This document shows positions 29,950 to 36,999 of a stretch of 37,430 bases of DNA, piece by piece. Under the pieces are notes generated by a model. That model did not search any database. It was not told the origin of the DNA and saw only the letters and a program-made list of their open reading frames with translations. The stretch lies in the IMG/VR virus record IMGVR_UViG_3300008261_000062, positions 1 through 37,430 of that record; one strand, written 5' to 3'. The position numbers and the translations under genes were made by a program. This DNA comes from a virus. The stretch's first letter is position 1. Every line of letters begins with the position of its first letter.

Positions 29950-31413
29950 TCACTCGCTTGCGGGTGGACTGACCGCGCTCTCCCCTGTAAGGTATAGGGG
30001 AGGGTTGTAAGCAGCCAAATATTGAATAAATTTACCGCTATCAGGGAAACGGTCTATGAACTGTGTTTGCCCTGATGGAATCTGTGACGCAGCGAAACGC
30101 TGTAGACGCGCATGGTCAATTATAAAGCCAAAACGAGTTCTGTCATCAGCCGAATTTGGGTCTTGTTCTTGATAGAAACGCTGAGTAAGACCGATGGCCG
30201 CAATTTCATGAATCAAACCCTGACCATATGCGTTTTGTATGCGGAATATTATTCGGTGTTCACCCACATCGCTAGGAAGATTTGTGCTTCTGGCAGTTTT
30301 CATAATTGTCGAATACTGATCAAACATCGGATATCGCGCAAAAGCCAATTGACTGTTCAGTCTGCGAGTCTTTGGTGCTGGTCCACCATGTAGGTTACTC
30401 CAGTTTATTGCTCGTAGATAATGAATTTTCCCTAATTCAGAGTTGTAGTGGTAATCTGGTGAAACTTGATCGTTGAAATATGAAGACTCGTCTTCACAAA
30501 GAACTCCAATGCCTCTTCCGACATATGGATTTGGATCTTGCACTTGAGTTGCTACACCACTTTCAGAATACACAACTCTTCTTGTTGGATGGGCTTCCAT
30601 GTAGATGTTTTCTGGACCAATCTGTTCCTCTAGCCATGTGTAGAATTCCCACCAACCCTCCTGTGCTTTTCTAGAGAGTTTGTAGAAAGGTATCAGTCTA
30701 CCAGGAATTGGTCCTGGAGTTACTGTGAGAGCATCTAAGCCAATACGCATTCCACAGTTTATGAATGGTTGAACGCTGTCCTTTAGACGCTGTAGTGCAG
30801 AATCGTAATCTTCGTTGAAAAGATTCGACCAACGATAAAACATACTATCACTAATTGAACCATTGTATGCAATTACTTTTATCGGATCGTTTGGATTAAA
30901 CCATTGCGTGATTTCATACCATTGCTGATCATTCAACTCTCCCTGTGTTCCTGTCGTTAATGCCTTCCAAACCTTTTCAAAGTCATTCGTAAGATGAGGC
31001 ATTGGATTGTTGAAAAAATATTGATCAGAGAATATATCTCCAAAACCATCTCGCGCACAGAGAAATGCATCAGGTTGATATGAGAGATGTTCTGGATGAG
31101 TTACTACCGAGGATGCTGAACCAACAACATTTTCAAGAACTGGTTTGCCGAATGGCATGTGAATGTGGAAATTTCTCTGCCCCCATTGATACCAACGCTT
31201 GAGGCTCCAGTCTGTGTTGTAGACAATTTCGGGGTTTCCGTTTACAAACTTGTGCCATGTAAACGATTCATTTTGCGCCGCCCAAGCAACAACGCGCTTG
31301 TTTACTACATTCGAAGGGCTATTGTAGGGATCGTAGCCTTGACTGTCGAATTGGTATGCAACCCAAAAGTTATTCTTGAATGCTTCCTGTGCTGCTCTGA
31401 TTCCAATAGCCAT
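29950..31413 (-). CDS. large protein of unknown function
   Basis: A 487-residue protein without signal peptide, rich in Trp, Tyr and Phe (KRWYQWGQRNFHIHMPFGKP, RKAQEGWWEFYTWLEEQIGP). INCGMRIGLDALTVTPG and ENIYMEAHPTRRVVYSE look like strand-loop elements of an alpha/beta barrel, possibly glycosidase-like, but no catalytic signature is clear. AGGGGAAC precedes the ATG, and a CCTAAATA variant late box (31441-31448) lies 27 bases upstream. It lies between the basic head-like gene and holin-like genes, so a virion or lysis role is possible. Confidence 0.72.
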   Translation of the reverse strand: MAIGIRAAQEAFKNNFWVAYQFDSQGYDPYNSPSNVVNKRVVAWAAQNESFTWHKFVNGNPEIVYNTDWSLKRWYQWGQRNFHIHMPFGKPVLENVVGSASSVVTHPEHLSYQPDAFLCARDGFGDIFSDQYFFNNPMPHLTNDFEKVWKALTTGTQGELNDQQWYEITQWFNPNDPIKVIAYNGSISDSMFYRWSNLFNEDYDSALQRLKDSVQPFINCGMRIGLDALTVTPGPIPGRLIPFYKLSRKAQEGWWEFYTWLEEQIGPENIYMEAHPTRRVVYSESGVATQVQDPNPYVGRGIGVLCEDESSYFNDQVSPDYHYNSELGKIHYLRAINWSNLHGGPAPKTRRLNSQLAFARYPMFDQYSTIMKTARSTNLPSDVGEHRIIFRIQNAYGQGLIHEIAAIGLTQRFYQEQDPNSADDRTRFGFIIDHARLQRFAASQIPSGQTQFIDRFPDSGKFIQYLAAYNPPLYLTGESAVSPPASE

Positions 31414-31432
31414 GTAGTTCCCCTAAAAGAGT

Positions 31433-31816
31433 TTACTTCTTATTTAGGGTTGGTTTTCTAGGCTTCTTCGCGATCTTCTTTGCAACAACTGGTCTTTCAG
31501 TCTTTTTTGCTATAATCTCATTTCTATAGGGAACCACGAATTCATAATAGTGAAATACCGCAGCCCATCCCATGAGAATGGCAAGACCAAAATTTAGAGT
31601 AACCTCGGTCCAATGTGGATTACTTAATGTCAAGGCATTGAGTAACGAGGCACAGGTTACAAAAGCCAAACCTACGCGCAACGGAAATGTTTTATACCAA
31701 GGAAACTGATTAATCTTGGAATTTGTTCTACCAAATACAAAGATAATGAATGCTGTGAAGCACAAAAAGAGAGCAATGTTGCTTGAAAAGTTTGTTACCA
31801 GTTTTAGAGTGTCCAT
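31433..31816 (-). CDS. three-span membrane protein, holin-like
   Basis: A 127-residue protein with membrane spans IALFLCFTAFIIFVF, LRVGLAFVTCASLLNALTL and VTLNFGLAILMGWAAVF, then a basic tail (KKTERPVVAKKIAKKPRKP). Size, three spans and a Lys-rich cytoplasmic tail suit a class I holin. Its start shares a base with the stop of the next membrane gene (TAATG). The lysozyme is elsewhere, so the holin role is inference. Confidence 0.7.
   Translation of the reverse strand: MDTLKLVTNFSSNIALFLCFTAFIIFVFGRTNSKINQFPWYKTFPLRVGLAFVTCASLLNALTLSNPHWTEVTLNFGLAILMGWAAVFHYYEFVVPYRNEIIAKKTERPVVAKKIAKKPRKPTLNKK
31441..31448 (-). promoter_or_regulatory. variant late promoter box
   Basis: CCTAAATA on the minus strand upstream of the 487-residue gene. 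It differs from the CATAAATA set in one position and is weaker evidence. Confidence 0.35.
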
Positions 31817-32199
31817 TACATAACCTTTGGCTTATTTGTCTTTGATCTCGTTTTCTTTTTAGGGGCATTTTTAGAAGCAACATTTGCTTCCTGCTTTGCC
31901 ATGTATTTTTCTATAATGAGTTCAAGACCTTTGAGGCCCATGAAGCCCATTACAAAAGCAACGGCATATTTACCGCCATTTCTTACTGACTCTGGCAGTA
32001 TACTCATCACAACAGGTGTGAGGTAATTTGCACAGGCAGTTCCCGCCAATATTGATGCAATTGTGGTGCTTAATTTTTGCGCTGAATTTTTAGAAACTAG
32101 CAGCAAAGCCCCGAAGAACCCCGATACGAGAAATCCAATGTCGATTCCGTATCTCATTAAAAAGGATTCAACTACATTCATGTCTGTCTGATTCTGCAT
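31816..32199 (-). CDS. three-span membrane protein, holin-like
   Basis: A 127-residue protein. GIDIGFLVSGFFGALLLVSK, TTIASILAGTACANYLTPVV and YAVAFVMGFMGLKGLELII are the hydrophobic segments, with a basic tail (KNAPKKKTRSKTNKPKVM). The pattern of GFxxSGFFGALL...GxxxANYLTPVV...GxxGMxGLELI is common in small phage holin-like proteins. Together with the preceding 127-residue gene it forms a pair that could be holin and partner. Confidence 0.72.
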   Translation of the reverse strand: MQNQTDMNVVESFLMRYGIDIGFLVSGFFGALLLVSKNSAQKLSTTIASILAGTACANYLTPVVMSILPESVRNGGKYAVAFVMGFMGLKGLELIIEKYMAKQEANVASKNAPKKKTRSKTNKPKVM

Positions 32200-32252
32200 T
32201 CCATTTCCTTTATTTTAAATGCTCAAACATAAAATAGAAGATGAATCAAACA

Positions 32253-32639
32253 CTACTCGTATCTAGATTTTCGTTTCATTCTACCAACAACTAACATTGC
32301 AAGCAAAAATAACGATGCTGGTGCTGGAATATTTATCGGATAGATCTGTCCTCTTGGAATATACGACATATCGTATAGACCAAAGTTTAGTTTATTTCTG
32401 TCATCATTAAATTCAAAAGATTTTGGGGTTAGTATTCTGTAAAAATCTTTTTTGATATAGACTGTTGAAGATGTATCATGTTTCATGATGTCGATTGCAA
32501 AATCTTTTGGTGTTTTTGTAATCCAACCAAAATCACCTTGCCATTTTCCGTCATAGAGCATCAGATCTTTTCGATCATTGCTGAAGATAAAACTTTCACT
32601 ATCAGGATTGAGAAAATGTCTGACTAGAATTGGTGTCAT
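32253..32639 (-). CDS. PEP-CTERM-like tail protein 3, no signal peptide
   Basis: A 128-residue protein. It starts MTPILVRHFLNPDSESFIFS with no N-terminal signal, has a beta-rich polar middle, and ends PAPASLFLLAMLVVGRMKRK plus a short tail. The PxP, hydrophobic span and basic cluster fit a PEP-CTERM sorting tail. Without a signal peptide it may instead be a tail-anchored membrane protein. It overlaps the 3' end of the Cys-rich gene by 38 bases; the ribosome site is poor. Confidence 0.65.
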   Translation of the reverse strand: MTPILVRHFLNPDSESFIFSNDRKDLMLYDGKWQGDFGWITKTPKDFAIDIMKHDTSSTVYIKKDFYRILTPKSFEFNDDRNKLNFGLYDMSYIPRGQIYPINIPAPASLFLLAMLVVGRMKRKSRYE

Positions 32640-32955
32640 TTATAGACACTTCTCTAGTCTCTCCTTTTTCTTCAGTCTCTAATACTGAGTTTGCTTTCTC
32701 CTGAACACTTTCAAATGCTGAAAGAGAATTCACAATCTCATCTGCAAGTTCCTTGCCAATCAATGTAATTGCAATGACAACAACTATAGTGAGGGCTAAT
32801 ACCTTTTTCTCAAGTTTGTTTATGAGAACGAAGGCTCCTTTTTTGTCCTCTTCACATTGCTTGCACTTTGCCTCTTTGCATTGTGCTAATTGTTTTTGAC
32901 ATTCTATACATGAGTCACAACAGCAACACTCTTGTATTTTTTGTTTTCTAGTCAT
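32602..32955 (-). CDS. cysteine-rich single-span membrane protein
   Basis: A 117-residue protein from the ATG at 32955 (AAGGGAAAAG upstream). MTRKQKIQECCCCDSCIECQ, then AQCKEAKCKQC, puts nine cysteines in about 25 residues. A membrane span follows (VLALTIVVVIAITLIG), then an acidic Ser/Thr/Gln-rich tail. The spacing C4-x2-C-x2-C suggests metal binding on one side of the membrane. No family recognised. A TTG at 32985 is a weaker start. Confidence 0.68.
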   Translation of the reverse strand: MTRKQKIQECCCCDSCIECQKQLAQCKEAKCKQCEEDKKGAFVLINKLEKKVLALTIVVVIAITLIGKELADEIVNSLSAFESVQEKANSVLETEEKGETREVSINDTNSSQTFSQS

Positions 32956-33020
32956 CTTTTCCCTTAAAACATAGGTGAATGACAACTATATGGACAATAC
33001 CCCATTATGTATGTAGAAAT

Positions 33021-33044
33021 AAAAAACCCACCATTACTGGTGGG
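33021..33044 (-). terminator. rho-independent terminator of the tmRNA operon
   Basis: On the minus strand CCCACCA-GTAA-TGGTGGG followed by TTTTTTATTT. It marks the 3' end of the tmRNA region. Confidence 0.92.
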
Positions 33045-33362
33045 GGTCAATTCAGTCGCGGGATGACCAATCCCCACTGCTCAAGCAGCCATCCGCATCT
33101 GTGCGGCGTTTGTGGTTGTCAACTTTGGCATTTTACAAGGGCTGTTGACTGCCTCTTGGACATCTCCCTGTTGCTCACACTCCCATGTCGATTCTGTTCG
33201 ACCCCGTAGTTAGTGATGCTGTGTGGGATTTGCACCCACTATTCCCGCTGTTACTCGGGCGTATATCTTGTCGAAACCGCGTGTTCATACCACGCCGCCA
33301 GCATCGAATGGAGTCGGGGGGATTCGCACCCCCGTGCATCAGGACAGTTTGCAAAGATCAAC
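33045..33362 (-). ncRNA. ssrA: circularly permuted (two-piece) tmRNA
   Basis: In transcription order the acceptor piece comes first: T-arm GGGGG-TGCGAAT-CCCCC then CGACTCC-A (33334-33309). The coding piece begins GGGGTCG at 33205; GGGGTCG and CGACTCC pair over seven positions. It continues AACAGAATCGACATGGG, like the GGATTCGACGGG tmRNA 5' region. PK1 is CAAGAGGC/GCCCTTG with GTCAAC/GTTGAC as the second stem, and CTTGTAAAATGCC between them as in known tmRNAs. The tag frame ends NAAQMRMAA-stop (stop at 33083-33081) inside hairpin CTGCT/AGCAG. The terminator is at 33044. CCA is not encoded. The product would rescue stalled ribosomes and tag proteins. Confidence 0.8.
33214..33305 (-). other. tRNA-shaped insert in the tmRNA intervening segment
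   Basis: GATGCTG/CAGCATC closes the element. Inside are GCGTG/CACGC, a variable-arm-like hairpin CCCG/CGGG, and a T-arm GTGGG-TGCAAAT-CCCAC. Position 8 is not U, an extra A follows the T-stem, and no acceptable anticodon loop with U33 is visible, so it is not a normal tRNA. It lies exactly between acceptor and coding pieces. Confidence 0.6.
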
Positions 33363-33371
33363 AATGTCAAT

Positions 33372-33749
33372 TTATGTAGTGGTTTTCCTGCGATTCATCT
33401 TGACCTTTTTCACATACACATGTCCACCTGTCTTTTCAGTCTCGGCAATTGCATTATCAATTGTAATTGCAAGAGCCTCGCGAGTTGCAATCACGGTGTG
33501 GTCATATGCACCACCGATTTGGTGAATTGCTACCTGATAGACTTCAACTGTATTGAATTCTTCTTTCGTCATTTGCTTTTGCTTTTCGTATTCCTCTAGA
33601 CGAGCATCAGCCTCTGCTGCAATTCGGTCTGTAAACTGCTTTGCAAATTGCTCTGCAACTTCAGAACCTATTTCATCACCAACAGGTTCGTTCCATTGAC
33701 AGCGCAGATCGTCGGTTGGATCGTATGCAGGATCGTATCCATCAGTCAT
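33372..33749 (-). CDS. hypothetical protein upstream of tmRNA
   Basis: A 125-residue protein from the ATG at 33749 with GGAGG 9 bases upstream. MTDGYDPAYDPTDDLRCQWN is followed by a long helix (KQFTDRIAAEADARLEEYEK) and a C-terminal alpha/beta part (AYDHTVIATREALAITIDNA) ending in a basic tail. Not recognised. Its stop lies about 10 bases before the tmRNA acceptor piece, so both probably share the 34182 promoter. Confidence 0.68.
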   Translation of the reverse strand: MTDGYDPAYDPTDDLRCQWNEPVGDEIGSEVAEQFAKQFTDRIAAEADARLEEYEKQKQMTKEEFNTVEVYQVAIHQIGGAYDHTVIATREALAITIDNAIAETEKTGGHVYVKKVKMNRRKTTT

Positions 33750-33750
33750 G

Positions 33751-34011
33751 TCACTCAACCTCCACGCGAATCTTGAAATGACCCTCCTTGCCATCCTCGA
33801 CCATGATTGACTTCAGAACGCCGAAGCCGTAATCCGATCCAATGCAAAAGAACGGTCCACCTTCAGGATCGAAATAGTCGATCTCGGTGTTCTCCTCGTT
33901 CATGCCTACACGCCAGTAGTGCGACTTGCCCTCAATCGTAAAAAGATTGTGTCCGTTGTCAACGACCGTGCGCTTATCACCGTAACGAGATTGTAGACTA
34001 GTCTTGCTCAC
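33751..34011 (-). CDS. hypothetical beta-rich protein
   Basis: An 86-residue protein. It starts with GTG at 34011 overlapping the upstream TGA (GTGA), MSKTSLQSRYGDKRTVVDNG, then SHYWRVGMNEENTEIDYFDP and FFCIGSDYGFGVLKSI. Beta-strand rich; not recognised. Confidence 0.68.
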   Translation of the reverse strand: MSKTSLQSRYGDKRTVVDNGHNLFTIEGKSHYWRVGMNEENTEIDYFDPEGGPFFCIGSDYGFGVLKSIMVEDGKEGHFKIRVEVE

Positions 34012-34175
34012 TTTGCATTCTCCTTAAGGGGACGATCTTCCCACTCACGAATGGCACGAATAGCGTCACGCAGCAGACGCTCTAATGATTCTGTTGTGTA
34101 TTCATGCAACTTTGCGCGAGGACTGCTTACCTCGCGACAGGCTCTCTCAAGTCTCACTAGCAGTTCTCGGTTCAT
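34008..34175 (-). CDS. small helical protein, leaderless
   Basis: A 55-residue protein, MNRELLVRLERACREVSSPR, then TESLERLLRDAIRAIREWED. The ATG at 34175 begins 7 bases after TATACT, leaving no room for a ribosome site. The open frame runs to 34217, across the promoter. It is the first gene of the tmRNA operon. Not recognised. Confidence 0.66.
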   Translation of the reverse strand: MNRELLVRLERACREVSSPRAKLHEYTTESLERLLRDAIRAIREWEDRPLKENAK

Positions 34176-34181
34176 GCCTAT

Positions 34182-34209
34182 AGTATAACAACCTCTGCGA
34201 GGATTGCAA
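34182..34209 (-). promoter_or_regulatory. sigma70-type promoter, leaderless start
   Basis: TTGCAA (34209-34204), 16-base spacer, TATACT (34187-34182) on the minus strand. It likely drives 34175 down to the tmRNA terminator. Confidence 0.75.
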
Positions 34210-34239
34210 GCGTTCATTGAGATTTTTACGATGTTTATC

Positions 34240-34779
34240 TTATCGACGCGCCCAACGCTCGGCAGTCTTTAGATCGCCAAGGTTTACATAGGAGCGGTTT
34301 TGGCTGTAGTCTGCGTTTGGTTCAATATCAATACCAACTACATCAACCTTTTTTCCCCAATACGGCAAGAGATCGGCAACGGCTCTCTTAAGATAAGGTA
34401 TTGATGATGAAGAGAGGTAGACTTTATTTTCGCTTGTTGCGGGTGAATTCACAATACGAACCCAACCCTTTTCATTTACAACACGCTCAAGCGGATAGAA
34501 TACATCGGCTACACCGCTTTTGATATTATCAAAGTATTTGCCAATCATACTCTCATCGGTAAAACCTGTCTCTTGCATGATGAGATCATTCACCTTACGC
34601 TTTGTAACACCAAACTTTGTAAGATTCGTTACTACAACCTGAATGTGGTAGCGGTTAGGATGAGAGACTGGTATGTAGAGCGATTTTGCAGGATTGAACC
34701 AACCTTTCGCCCATCCGAAAAACGGTCCCTCGTTTGCCTCGCCAATTCGTTCTGTAATGAATGCGAGAAAATTTTTCAT
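34240..34779 (-). CDS. late protein with capsid-targeting-like N-terminus
   Basis: A 179-residue protein. It starts MKNFLAFITERIGEANEGPF, close to T4 MKTYQEFIAE, with candidate cuts after ITE or IGE. The body (YIPVSHPNRYHIQVVVTNL, KYFDNIKSGVADVFYPLERV, YLSSSSIPYLKRAVADLLPY) is a mixed fold I do not recognise. The start overlaps the upstream stop (ATGA). Probably an internal head protein, inferred from the N-terminus and neighbours. Confidence 0.72.
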   Translation of the reverse strand: MKNFLAFITERIGEANEGPFFGWAKGWFNPAKSLYIPVSHPNRYHIQVVVTNLTKFGVTKRKVNDLIMQETGFTDESMIGKYFDNIKSGVADVFYPLERVVNEKGWVRIVNSPATSENKVYLSSSSIPYLKRAVADLLPYWGKKVDVVGIDIEPNADYSQNRSYVNLGDLKTAERWARR

Positions 34780-35081
34780 TTTTTCTTTCCGCTATATGCA
34801 CCGTCTAGTTCATCCATCTTGCGGAAACGCTCAAGCGCAGCCAACTCATGCGCCGTGAGAGCGCGACCACCGCTAGAGGCAACACTTGTAAAATGAGCGT
34901 AAGCCTCGCGCTCACGCTTGCCCATCTTGCGCTTTTCAGGCTTCTCGGCAGACTGCCCATCAGGGCTTGAGCCGCCACTCGCGCCGCTAGCGGTTGATGA
35001 TCCACCAGACTTTGGCGCACCGCCTTTGATCGTGACCTGAAACTCTTCTAGTAGATCTAGGATACGGTTGTGAATATTCAT
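34776..35081 (-). CDS. small basic protein with targeting-like N-terminus
   Basis: A 101-residue protein. MNIHNRILDLLEEFQVTIKG is followed by a Gly/Ser linker, then EKPEKRKMGKREREAYAHF and a helical LTAHELAALERFRKMDELDG with a KKK end. The first eight residues match the next two genes (MNIH-x-RIL). LLEE is a candidate cleavage site. The start overlaps the stop of the 60-residue gene. Confidence 0.7.
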   Translation of the reverse strand: MNIHNRILDLLEEFQVTIKGGAPKSGGSSTASGASGGSSPDGQSAEKPEKRKMGKREREAYAHFTSVASSGGRALTAHELAALERFRKMDELDGAYSGKKK

Positions 35082-35260
35082 AGTTTCATCCTGTATTGAC
35101 GCAACACCTTGGCATCGGCAGCAGCCGCTCGACGCGCAGCCGCCTCGTTTGGATAGGTTCCAAGCGGATGGTAGACTCCCTTGAATAGAAATTCAAGAGT
35201 CCAACCGCCACGACCCTCGCTTATTTTATAGTTTTGTCCACTTATTCTGAATTCAGTCAT
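35078..35260 (-). CDS. 60-residue AP2-like or integrase-arm-like small protein
   Basis: MTEFRISGQNYKISEGRGGW, then TLEFLFKGVYHPLGTYPNEA and AARRAAAADAKVLRQYRMKL. Three short strands followed by an Ala-rich basic helix is the shape of AP2-type and integrase arm DNA-binding domains. The match is structural impression only. GAGG precedes the ATG. Coupled to the next gene by ATGA. Confidence 0.65.
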   Translation of the reverse strand: MTEFRISGQNYKISEGRGGWTLEFLFKGVYHPLGTYPNEAAARRAAAADAKVLRQYRMKL

Positions 35261-35269
35261 TAGAGCCTC

Positions 35270-36187
35270 TTATGGTTTCGCCATGTGCTGCACAGCCCAC
35301 TTCTGCGTTGGACCAGTCACCTTCCACTTTGCCGAAGCCGCATCAGCGTAACGCTTCAGTTTCTTCTGAGTTCCGCGCGGTGCGCCGCCTGAACCAATGC
35401 CTTTTGCCGCCTTTGCAGCAGCAGCCTTTGCAGCACTAGCCTCGCGATACTTAAGAACCGCCTTTGGCACACGCGCTCCCTTGCGATAGGGAACCTCTCC
35501 CGCCTTGACCTCGCGACCCGCAACATCAACATCGTGCGGTAGACTCTTTACAGCCCAAGTTCTGCCGCCGTGAAGCCCTGCCTGAACTGATTCAGGTGGC
35601 AATCGTCGTGGATCAAGACCAGCCTTCATGCGCTCTCGGCGCAACTCGACAAACTGTCGATCCTGAACGCTTCGCGATGCGCCTGGTTTGCGGCTCAGGC
35701 TCAACCTAGCGGTTCGCGCCGGGCTTCGTGAGCCTTCTTTTACAGTCTGTCTAGTTACAGGAGGCTTCACAGGAGGAAACTGCTTCCACGGTTTTGTAAA
35801 AGGATTCACAATTGGCTTTGGCTTTTCGGTAGGCTTTACCGCTCTAGCCGCTGCACCAAGACGGCGCAGAGCCGCATGGTAGCGACCTTTTGCAGCCGAT
35901 GTGCTTTCGCCTACAACACCCGCTCCGTAGAGGCGACCTGTTCGACCCGCACGACTTGCTGCGCGTGAACGCATACCAATCTCGCGGTAGTAACGGCTAC
36001 GAGCCTGTGAACTGAGTGAATTCAGACGAGCCTGTAGTTTTCCGCTTCCGCTGAACGATCCACGAAACTCATAGGGATCAACGCCTGGCGGAAGTTTTGG
36101 CTTTGCTCTACCGCTACGACCACGATTAGGATCGCCAGCAGAGACGGCTTCGTCAACCAATTCTAAAATTCTCGCATGAATATTCAT
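35270..36187 (-). CDS. very basic protein with targeting-like N-terminus
   Basis: A 305-residue protein. MNIHARILELVDEAVSAGDP is followed by RGRSGRAKPKLPPGVDPYEF and long Arg/Ala-rich segments. QTVKEGSRSPARTARLSLSR, near residue 147, repeats the EGSRxxARTxRL block found at the start of the 519-residue protein, with a VKE-G cleavage-like junction. GGAGG precedes the ATG. GC-rich. A DNA-binding, cleaved internal head protein is the likely role, by inference. Confidence 0.73.
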   Translation of the reverse strand: MNIHARILELVDEAVSAGDPNRGRSGRAKPKLPPGVDPYEFRGSFSGSGKLQARLNSLSSQARSRYYREIGMRSRAASRAGRTGRLYGAGVVGESTSAAKGRYHAALRRLGAAARAVKPTEKPKPIVNPFTKPWKQFPPVKPPVTRQTVKEGSRSPARTARLSLSRKPGASRSVQDRQFVELRRERMKAGLDPRRLPPESVQAGLHGGRTWAVKSLPHDVDVAGREVKAGEVPYRKGARVPKAVLKYREASAAKAAAAKAAKGIGSGGAPRGTQKKLKRYADAASAKWKVTGPTQKWAVQHMAKP

Positions 36188-36206
36188 ATAATGCCTCCAG
36201 ATCCTT

Positions 36207-36214
36207 TATTTAGT
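36207..36214 (-). promoter_or_regulatory. variant late promoter box
   Basis: ACTAAATA followed by AA on the minus strand, 19 bases before the ATG at 36187 and touching the stop of the upstream gene. Confidence 0.4.
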
Positions 36215-36792
36215 TAAACACCAACCCAGCGACCATCGCGCTGTATCACGAAAGACCAGCCGTCCTTTCGCATAGGATCTTCGGTATAGGGATAGCGATC
36301 TACCCATTCTGCAATACGCACCACCGTTGGTCTGCTCACAGTAGTAATCACACCGTGCATCCGCTGTGAGCCAACCCTCATCAACTGCGTAGGCATCTGC
36401 GGTCGCCAGACACCACTCTTCCAAGGCTCGACCACTAGATCACGCAAACGCAAACGCACACCAGCCTCAATCTTAGGCAGACTACCCTGATCCGCTTCGC
36501 GCTTTACAGAGCCGATTGTTCCCCACACGCGCCAACCCTCAACCGTCTCAATCATTACTGAATATCCCCAATAGAAAGCCCCAGGTCCACGCACCCAATT
36601 CAATTTATTTAATTTGAATGTAGAACTAACGACCTTGCCATCAATATCATAAGAGAGCCACGCTGATATCGGCTTAGGACCAAACGGAGATCTAGGCGGT
36701 TTAGCCCACAGACCTCGTATAGGACCATACCAGCCTTCACCTGGTCCAGCCGAGGCTTCTAGAACAGAGCGTATTGATTCATTTATATTCAT
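36214..36792 (-). CDS. late protein with targeting-like N-terminus
   Basis: A 192-residue protein. MNINESIRSVLEASAGPGEG gives a candidate cut after VLE. The body is Trp/Gly-rich and beta-like (GWYGPIRGLWAKPPRSPFGP, KLNKLNWVRGPGAFYWGYSV, RKDGWSFVIQRDGRWVGV). No ribosome site is obvious before the ATG. No family recognised. First gene of the 36792-34240 run of targeting-like proteins. Confidence 0.7.
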   Translation of the reverse strand: MNINESIRSVLEASAGPGEGWYGPIRGLWAKPPRSPFGPKPISAWLSYDIDGKVVSSTFKLNKLNWVRGPGAFYWGYSVMIETVEGWRVWGTIGSVKREADQGSLPKIEAGVRLRLRDLVVEPWKSGVWRPQMPTQLMRVGSQRMHGVITTVSRPTVVRIAEWVDRYPYTEDPMRKDGWSFVIQRDGRWVGV

Positions 36793-36945
36793 AATGGTAT
36801 GTAGGGATAGTGCTATAGGCTCGTATAAAAGGAAGATTTATCTTTGAACCTAAAAATGGATTTTTATACCAAAAAAAATTTTTTATACGGGTTAAGTCAA
36901 TTATTTTGTGAAAAACAGTATATTACGAGTTTATATGAAGTTTAT

Positions 36946-36999
36946 GGGGGTTTAAACGGGGGAAAGGGGGTATGGGGGAAGATTGGGGGTAAATGGGGG
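36946..36999 (+). repeat. six GGGGG tracts, G-quadruplex-type array
   Basis: GGGGG occurs at 36946, 36958, 36966, 36974, 36985 and 36995, separated by 3-7 bases of A/T-rich sequence. Any four consecutive tracts satisfy the usual G-quadruplex pattern. Confidence 0.85.

Noticed and set aside
33214-33305. Normal class II tRNA
   Set aside because: Stem ends and T-arm fit, but U8 is missing, the anticodon stem has mismatches and no loop places U33; listed as a tRNA-shaped insert instead.
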